DNA of 27,721 nucleotides from JBCBXA01 sp039816825. Its GTDB lineage: Bacteria; Pseudomonadota; Alphaproteobacteria; Rhizobiales; Rhizobiaceae. Below are positions 23,033 to 27,721 of this stretch, one piece after another. Within the stretch, counting starts at the first letter, position 1. The number at the start of each line of letters is the position of its first letter. The notes beneath the pieces were generated by a model, which saw only the letters and a program-made list of their open reading frames with translations, was not told the DNA's origin and searched no databases. A program made the translations under genes and the position numbers. The DNA lies in contig JBCBXA010000034.1 of NCBI GenBank assembly GCA_039816825.1, positions 1 to 27,721 on the forward strand, written 5' to 3'.

Positions 23033-24168
23033 AGGAGAGAAATGACGCTGCACGCGACCTTTGGGCTCAAATCTTCGAGCGGGCAGCGGCGGATCCATAC
23101 GCGACCATGCATCAGCCGGACGAAGTGTCGGAGGCAGCCCAACGGGAGCGAACCATTCAAGCGTTGAGAGATGCCGGCTGGTCAGAGGAACTGATCGCAC
23201 GGCGACACGAGGAGAACTTCACCGATAACAAAATGGAGAACGTAAACAGTCCTGGTGTAGGACCGGGCCTGGAGTTCCGGTTGAGACATCTCTCCGACAG
23301 GATCCGAAAAGTAATTTCTGAAACCGGAGAGACGTCCCATGAAAAGGTCGAAGTAGCAATTGAACCCACGGTGGGGGTTTCAGCGGCACTTACAAACGTG
23401 ATTATGACCGAAGAAGGGATTGTTTCGGTCAGTTCGTTCTTGTTTCGGTGGTGCGGTCTGGTCGCACGGGCGTACACTCGCACCTTGGCTGCAGGTATGG
23501 AGCATTGGGCTTTTCAGGAATCTGATCGTGCACTCGATAGGGAAATCTTGATGAAAGACCCGGAGCTCATGCTCTATTGGTTCCGGATTTTCGTATCCTA
23601 CTCTGGAACGGGCACGCACGCCCTCGTACCATATCGTCCATCTTCGCCAGAAGAGTTTCGCCTCTTTGAACAAGTGGCGTGGGCAATGGAGTACTTCACG
23701 ATCGCACACGAGTTTGGCCACCATGTCTTGGGCCATCGCCATATCGGGGACGATCCTAGAGCTCAGGAATTTGAGGCAGATGCATTTGCATTGAAGGTCT
23801 GCGAAGGTCTTGAGTTCGAGCCATTTCCATTTCTATCTAATCCGTATTGCAGTACTGGCGCCGGAGCATCTCTGATGTTGCTCGCACTCCAGATTCTACG
23901 CTCGTTCGCGGAGTCGGACGGATGCAAAGATGTAGATCCGGATACGCACCCTTCCGCAAGTGAGCGCATCGCCAAAATCTCCGCGCGACACGTTATGCAG
24001 CCCAAGCGCTTAGAAATGGACCAAGAATTCAATAATACTGTTGCAAGAATAATGAGCGCTGTTTCTGCGGTGATGGACGAAGCCCTGCGCGCTGGTGGGG
24101 ATAGGCTTGTTAAAGAAGTAAGACAGCAGCTTCGCGAGGCGGAAGCAGATCTGAGGAACCCAGATTGA
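23029..24168 (+). CDS. HExxH zinc metallopeptidase-like protein, last gene of the operon
   Basis: 379 residues. The start overlaps the previous stop as ATGA, so translation is coupled. Residues about 1-90 are charged and helical. The peptidase core holds FTIAHEFGHHVLGHRH at about 222-237 with the zinc motif HEFGH, and a second acidic helix AQEFEADAFALKVCE about 20 residues later that can supply the third ligand, a gluzincin-like arrangement. Further on are a hydrophobic helix (LMLLALQILRSF) and THPSASERIAKI, which resembles the H-P-x-x-x-x-R segment of M48-type peptidases. There is no clear membrane anchor. This is a second peptidase in an operon that already has an IrrE-type one. Its target is unknown; cleavage of a partner in the same operon is possible. 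Confidence 0.8.
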   Translation: MKERNDAARDLWAQIFERAAADPYATMHQPDEVSEAAQRERTIQALRDAGWSEELIARRHEENFTDNKMENVNSPGVGPGLEFRLRHLSDRIRKVISETGETSHEKVEVAIEPTVGVSAALTNVIMTEEGIVSVSSFLFRWCGLVARAYTRTLAAGMEHWAFQESDRALDREILMKDPELMLYWFRIFVSYSGTGTHALVPYRPSSPEEFRLFEQVAWAMEYFTIAHEFGHHVLGHRHIGDDPRAQEFEADAFALKVCEGLEFEPFPFLSNPYCSTGAGASLMLLALQILRSFAESDGCKDVDPDTHPSASERIAKISARHVMQPKRLEMDQEFNNTVARIMSAVSAVMDEALRAGGDRLVKEVRQQLREAEADLRNPD

Positions 24169-24201
24169 GTTGGCAATAGGTTCGTTGAACGAATTCCCAT
24201 G

Positions 24202-24236
24202 ATCGCCAGTTTGGCAGCCAATGGTCGGCGATTTTT
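24202..24236 (+). terminator. Probable terminator of the six-gene operon
   Basis: Arms ATCGCC (24202-24207) and GGCGAT (24227-24232) close a stem with an inner TTGG-CAG-CCAA hairpin, and TTTTT follows. It is moderate in strength but well placed, 34 bases after the last stop. Confidence 0.5.
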
Positions 24237-24314
24237 GAACTAAGTGGCGCATGACCGCTTCGGTGACGCCGCACTGCGGCACCCATGAACAGCATGAATG
24301 TCCGGTTAGGGCCG

Positions 24315-25880
24315 TCAGCGATCGGAAACATCCGCCCAAGATAAATCAAACCTTGCCAGGTACTTTCGGACACGGTCGGAATCATTCACGCTACTTCGTT
24401 GTTGCCGGGAGACCGAATAGAGCTTCCGTCCCGCCTCACTCAATGTCGTTGAGCTTTGGCACGTTCTAAGGACGTGAGCCAGTTGAGGGATGTCGAATGG
24501 GTCTATTTCTCGATCCAGGAACGCGGCGACCAGCTCGGCATCGTCATCGTTTGTTTCCCTGGCCCAACGACATTTCAACGACGCGATCTCTTCATTAATC
24601 TGGCTTAGCGTAATGCGCCCGCGCGGTGACAGCGTACACAGTCGCAAGATCGCGCTGCCAAAGTCGCGAAAATTCCCCGGCCAAAGTGTGTCGGGCGCAC
24701 GGGCGAAACGTAACCACGCCTCCGATGCGTCCGTATTGAAGCCGATCCGATAGCCGAGCTTCTGTTCAGCCTGTTGCAGTTCATGGCGCAAATTGACCTC
24801 AACATCCTCGCGGCGGTTCCGAAGCGGTGGTAGGCGAAAGGTCCATGTGTTCAGTCGTGACAACAGATCAGAACGGAACTTACCTTTGGCGACCAATGTG
24901 CCGAGATCCCGTGTTGAAGCAGCAATGACCTGAAATCGGCTGGTTGCTTCGGCGTCCGAGCCAAGCGGGTAATAGCGCCCGGTCTCGATGGCGTGAAGCA
25001 GCAAGGACTGCTCGTCCAATCCCAACGTATCGATTTCGTCCAAGAACAGGACGCCGCCATCCGCTTCCCGCAACAAACCGGTGCGTTCGCTTCCGGCCAG
25101 ACCGGTATGGCTTCGACGCTGACCGAAGAGGGTGGGAAATGCCATTTCGCCCCGCAGGCTGGCGCAGTTCACCTGAACCAGTCGGCCCTTCACGCGCCTG
25201 CGTTGAAGTTTCATTTCGTAGATACGCTGCCCTAGTTGTGTTTTGCCCACGCCGGACTCGCCCAAGATCAAAATGGGTTCATCCGAGCGTTCCGTGACCT
25301 GTTCTAACCGGTCGATGACCTGATTGAACGCGGCATTCCTCGTCTCGATACCGCCTTTGAGAAGCGTCCCGTATTCCCAGGTTTGCTGGTCGAACCGTTT
25401 CTGGATCGCATCATAGCGGCTGAGGTCAAGATCGATCAGATCAAACGTGCCAGCCTCATCCTTGCCTTTGCGGGGCGGGCCGGTTTGGATCAGGGCCGCA
25501 GGGATGTGTCTACTTTCGGTCAACAGGAACCAGCATATCTGAGCGACATGCGTGCCTGTCGTCAAATGAATGTGGTACCGTTCCCGGTCCTCGTCGAACC
25601 CATAGTTATGGGCGAAATCGAAGAGTTTTCCATAGACTTCCTGGAGGTCCCAAGGATCCTCCAGATCCATCCGACGTAGCAGCACTTCGGTGTCGGGCGA
25701 CACATTTGCAATCTCTCGCTCGACGTCATGGGCCAGGCGGTTGAACTTATAATCATAGATCAGTTCGAGCCGGTCGATTTCGAAACCAGGTTCCTTGCAC
25801 ATCGCGACGGTTGGTCGCCATCCGCGACGGCCCCCACGATCCAGCTGTGTCCCGAGAAAGCCGAGAACGACATTGCGCAT
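24315..25880 (-). CDS. rtcR: RtcR: CARF-AAA+ regulator of the RNA repair ligase gene
   Basis: 521 residues. The N-terminal CARF-type sensor covers about 1-170 (VVLGFLGTQLDRGG and YHIHLTTGTHVAQICWFLL). The AAA+ domain follows: Walker A ILGESGVGKT at 207-214, Walker B GGVLFLDEIDTL at about 274-285, and RSDLLSRLNTWTF near 347. The C-terminus has a Fis-type HTH (TLSEAGRKLYSVSRQQRSSV). The order and ending match E. coli RtcR, which activates rtcBA with sigma54 after binding RNA ends. Here the GAFTGA loop that contacts sigma54 is replaced by SHTGLA at 257-262 (25095-25112). It faces rtcB across a 275-base region with operator-like repeats. Apart from the altered loop the protein looks complete. Confidence 0.93.
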   Translation of the reverse strand: MRNVVLGFLGTQLDRGGRRGWRPTVAMCKEPGFEIDRLELIYDYKFNRLAHDVEREIANVSPDTEVLLRRMDLEDPWDLQEVYGKLFDFAHNYGFDEDRERYHIHLTTGTHVAQICWFLLTESRHIPAALIQTGPPRKGKDEAGTFDLIDLDLSRYDAIQKRFDQQTWEYGTLLKGGIETRNAAFNQVIDRLEQVTERSDEPILILGESGVGKTQLGQRIYEMKLQRRRVKGRLVQVNCASLRGEMAFPTLFGQRRSHTGLAGSERTGLLREADGGVLFLDEIDTLGLDEQSLLLHAIETGRYYPLGSDAEATSRFQVIAASTRDLGTLVAKGKFRSDLLSRLNTWTFRLPPLRNRREDVEVNLRHELQQAEQKLGYRIGFNTDASEAWLRFARAPDTLWPGNFRDFGSAILRLCTLSPRGRITLSQINEEIASLKCRWARETNDDDAELVAAFLDREIDPFDIPQLAHVLRTCQSSTTLSEAGRKLYSVSRQQRSSVNDSDRVRKYLARFDLSWADVSDR

Positions 25881-25886
25881 TACATG

Positions 25887-25918
25887 ATCTCATTGGATAA
25901 CTTACGATTTAATGAGAT
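25887..25918. promoter_or_regulatory. Perfect inverted repeat, candidate RtcR binding site
   Basis: ATCTCATT (25887-25894) and AATGAGAT (25911-25918) are perfect 8-bp arms 16 bases apart, directly upstream of rtcR and in front of rtcB. Size and symmetry fit a site for a dimeric HTH protein such as RtcR. It overlaps the proposed promoter below. Confidence 0.6.
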
Positions 25919-25921
25919 AAT
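25893..25921 (+). promoter_or_regulatory. Possible sigma70-type promoter toward rtcB
   Basis: TTGGAT (25893-25898) and GATAAT (25916-25921) are spaced by 17 bases. The -10 box is good and the -35 box only partly matches. No GG-N10-GC sigma54 element was found between 25881 and 26155 on the plus strand. Confidence 0.4.
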
Positions 25922-26082
25922 ATATCTAGCTCTCGCCTGACGCAACTTCACGTATAAGGCAATAAATTCAGATCCTTAGCAAGATTTCGTTATTTTCTTC
26001 AGAATGTCCAAATCCTCGGGCAAAACCTTCCCACCAAAGTGAAGAAAACAGAAAGCAACGGATGATCCGCATCCCGAAGACC

Positions 26083-26132
26083 GGCGGCCTGGGCCCATTC
26101 CCAGGCCGCCACGTTGTCACCCCGACGCGGGG
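26083..26132 (+). promoter_or_regulatory. Two strong hairpins in the rtcB leader
   Basis: GGCGGCCTGGG (26083-26093) and CCCAGGCCGCC (26100-26110) form a perfect 11-bp stem with loop CCCATT. Ten bases later CCCCG-ACG-CGGGG (26120-26132) forms a second stem. Neither has a T-run. They sit 24-73 bases before the rtcB start and could control mRNA stability, attenuation or translation. Confidence 0.65.
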
Positions 26133-26155
26133 AGCATTGACGAGAGGACGTGAAA

Positions 26156-27562
26156 ATGAACGATTTGACACCCTTGACTGGCCACGACTTGACCGCTTGG
26201 GGCCACATCCCTGGCCCGCAATTCCCGGTTCTGTTGGCGCGCGCGAATGATCTGTTGGCGACTGGCCGCAGCATGGAGGATATCCGCTCGGTCCTTGCAG
26301 CAGATTTGCCGCCCCCACCCGTCCAGTTCCCTTTGCAGGACCCCGGCGCGATGCCGCTTCACGTGAACCTGACGCCCACCGATCCCGATGAGGAAGCGAA
26401 CCTTGCAAAGGTGCGCGAGACGATGGAGTCGGTGATGCAAACCCCGACGGTCGTCGCAGGTGCGATCATGCCGGATGCCTGCCCCGCGGGCCCCGTGGGA
26501 ACGATCCCTGTAGGCGGGGTGATCGCTGCACGTAACGCCATCCATCCCGGCATGCATTCCGCTGACATCTGCTGCTCGCTGATGCTCAGCGATCTAGGTG
26601 ATGCCGATCCAAAAGCGGTTCTGGATGCGGCGGCCTCGGTTACGCATTTCGGTCCGGGCGGGCGTCCGCAGGGTCGGCGCTTTACCGTGTCGTTGGATTT
26701 GCTGGATGCCTTTCGTGCTAACCCATTCCTGAACAGCGCGAAGACGATCCGCGCCGTGCAGGAGCACATGGGCACCCAAGGCGATGGCAACCATTTCCTG
26801 TTTGTGGGCACTTCGCGCGCCACTGGTCAAACGATGCTCATCACGCATCATGGCTCGCGCGGTCCTGGGGCCAAGCTTTATAAGGCTGGAATGGAGGTTG
26901 CCGAACGCTATCGTCGCGAGCACGCTAAGGACACGCTAAAGCAAAACGCTTGGATCCCAGCGGACACGGAGGATGGTGCAGCCTATTGGGACGCGCTACA
27001 ACTCATTCGGAAGTGGACGAAGACGAACCATAACTCGATCCATCAGGCGACGGTTGAAGCCGTTGGCGCCTCATTGCAGGACCGTTTCTGGAACGAGCAC
27101 AACTTCGTCTTTCGTCGGGGCGATCTGTTCTTCCATGGCAAGGGGGCAACCCCGGCCTGGGCAGATTTTGCCGCCGATGCTGATCCTAATGGCCGGACTA
27201 TCATTCCGCTTAACATGGCCGAGCCCGTCTTGATCGTAAAAGGGGCTGATGCCGACCATGGTCTGGGTTTCAGCCCTCATGGCGCAGGTCGCAACTGGTC
27301 GCGGACAGAACATATGCGTCGCCTCGGGACGAAAACTCCGGAGGAAGCCTTAGCCGAAGAAACCAAGGGGCTCGACGTGCGGTTCTTTGCCGGAAAGGTG
27401 GACGCGTCGGAGTTGCCATCCAGCTACAAGCCGGCGTTGGCCGTGCAGGGGCAGATCGCAGAGTTCAGCCTTGCAGACATAGAGGATTGGATCGATCCGT
27501 ACGGATGTATCATGGCGGGCGAACTTCCCCGTTTCCAAAGGCGTCGAAAAGGGCGCCGTTAA
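26156..27562 (+). CDS. rtcB: RtcB RNA-splicing ligase
   Basis: 468 residues from ATG 26156, preceded by GAGAGGA; GTG 26150 is a poorer choice. RtcB joins RNA 3'-phosphate or 2',3'-cyclic phosphate ends to 5'-OH ends using GTP and manganese. Family residues are visible: the metal-binding Asp and Cys in HSADICCS (about 135-140; the common form is VDIGCG), GDGNHF at about 208, THHGSRG at about 230, TNHNSIHQ near 300, and the guanylylation His in PHGAGRNWSRT at about 375. The N-terminal 60 residues and the DICC variant point to the divergent bacterial subgroup that travels with RtcR, not the archaeal tRNA ligase type. No rtcA gene is seen in the window. A hairpin follows the stop. Confidence 0.95.
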   Translation: MNDLTPLTGHDLTAWGHIPGPQFPVLLARANDLLATGRSMEDIRSVLAADLPPPPVQFPLQDPGAMPLHVNLTPTDPDEEANLAKVRETMESVMQTPTVVAGAIMPDACPAGPVGTIPVGGVIAARNAIHPGMHSADICCSLMLSDLGDADPKAVLDAAASVTHFGPGGRPQGRRFTVSLDLLDAFRANPFLNSAKTIRAVQEHMGTQGDGNHFLFVGTSRATGQTMLITHHGSRGPGAKLYKAGMEVAERYRREHAKDTLKQNAWIPADTEDGAAYWDALQLIRKWTKTNHNSIHQATVEAVGASLQDRFWNEHNFVFRRGDLFFHGKGATPAWADFAADADPNGRTIIPLNMAEPVLIVKGADADHGLGFSPHGAGRNWSRTEHMRRLGTKTPEEALAEETKGLDVRFFAGKVDASELPSSYKPALAVQGQIAEFSLADIEDWIDPYGCIMAGELPRFQRRRKGRR

Positions 27563-27565
27563 TAC

Positions 27566-27594
27566 GACCCCGTCCGAAAAGATCGGGCGGGGTC
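27566..27594 (+). terminator. Hairpin after rtcB, possible terminator
   Basis: GACCCCGTCCGA and TCGGGCGGGGTC pair over 12 positions with one G-T wobble and an AAAGA loop. ACCTCC follows instead of a T-run, so termination would need help or the hairpin protects the 3' end. Nothing further is recognised up to the window end. Confidence 0.5.
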
Positions 27595-27721
27595 ACCTCC
27601 TATTGCCTCAGGGAGCAAATCCGCAGTCTGCCGATAGGAAGCTGCGATGCAGCATCTGAATGGCCGTTCAAAGTCCGCTTTGGGCCGTGAGTGACTGACA
27701 CTAGGGCGCTCAATAGCCAGG

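Overview
The window looks like a stretch of alphaproteobacterial chromosome or large plasmid, probably Rhodobacterales. The grounds are a PrtD/HlyD-type type I secretion pair, a Hint+RTX exoprotein, an RtcR-RtcB pair, GC-rich coding in the middle third and an IS1182-type insertion sequence. This placement is inferred from gene content, not from a marker gene. The window is a mosaic, and gene style changes visibly from block to block.

Block A (1-5116, minus strand) is a tightly packed four-gene operon: a small exported protein, a glycine-rich protein ending in the N-terminal half of a Hint (intein-like) domain, a GNAT acetyltransferase, and a large RTX/calcium-binding protein that begins with the C-terminal half of a Hint domain and runs off the left edge. 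The Hint domain is therefore split over two polypeptides, with an acetyltransferase gene between the halves.

Block B (about 5500-12000, mostly plus strand) is a GC-rich plasmid- or ICE-like module: a Cys-rich gene with an apparent frameshift, an XRE regulator, an RNase-H/RuvC-like protein, an H-NS-like protein on the minus strand, a membrane protein, a small unknown, a TraG/HerA-type membrane ATPase and a replication-relaxation family protein. It separates Block A from the export machinery in Block C.

Block C (12054-15076, minus strand) encodes a HlyD-type adaptor and an ABC permease/ATPase, the likely exporter for RTX proteins such as the one in Block A. An IS1182-like element (about 15373-16903) follows.

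Block D (17044-24236, plus strand) is the most unusual part. It is one compact operon behind a recognisable promoter with repeats over its -10 box. It encodes an HTH-DEAH helicase fusion, an 83-residue Cys-rich protein, an ImmA/IrrE peptidase fused to a macro domain, a nucleotide kinase fused to a PurZ-like adenylosuccinate synthetase (usual catalytic Asp replaced by Ser), a DUF7002/DarT-like putative ADP-ribosyltransferase, and a second zinc metallopeptidase. I know of no named defence or toxin system with this composition. I infer a conflict or anti-phage system joining nucleotide synthesis, ADP-ribose chemistry and proteolytic control.

Block E (24315-27562) is a divergent RNA-repair pair: RtcR (CARF + AAA+) and RtcB ligase. 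RtcR has lost the sigma54-contacting GAFTGA motif, and I see no -24/-12 promoter ahead of rtcB. A perfect inverted repeat, a sigma70-like promoter and two strong leader hairpins lie between the genes.
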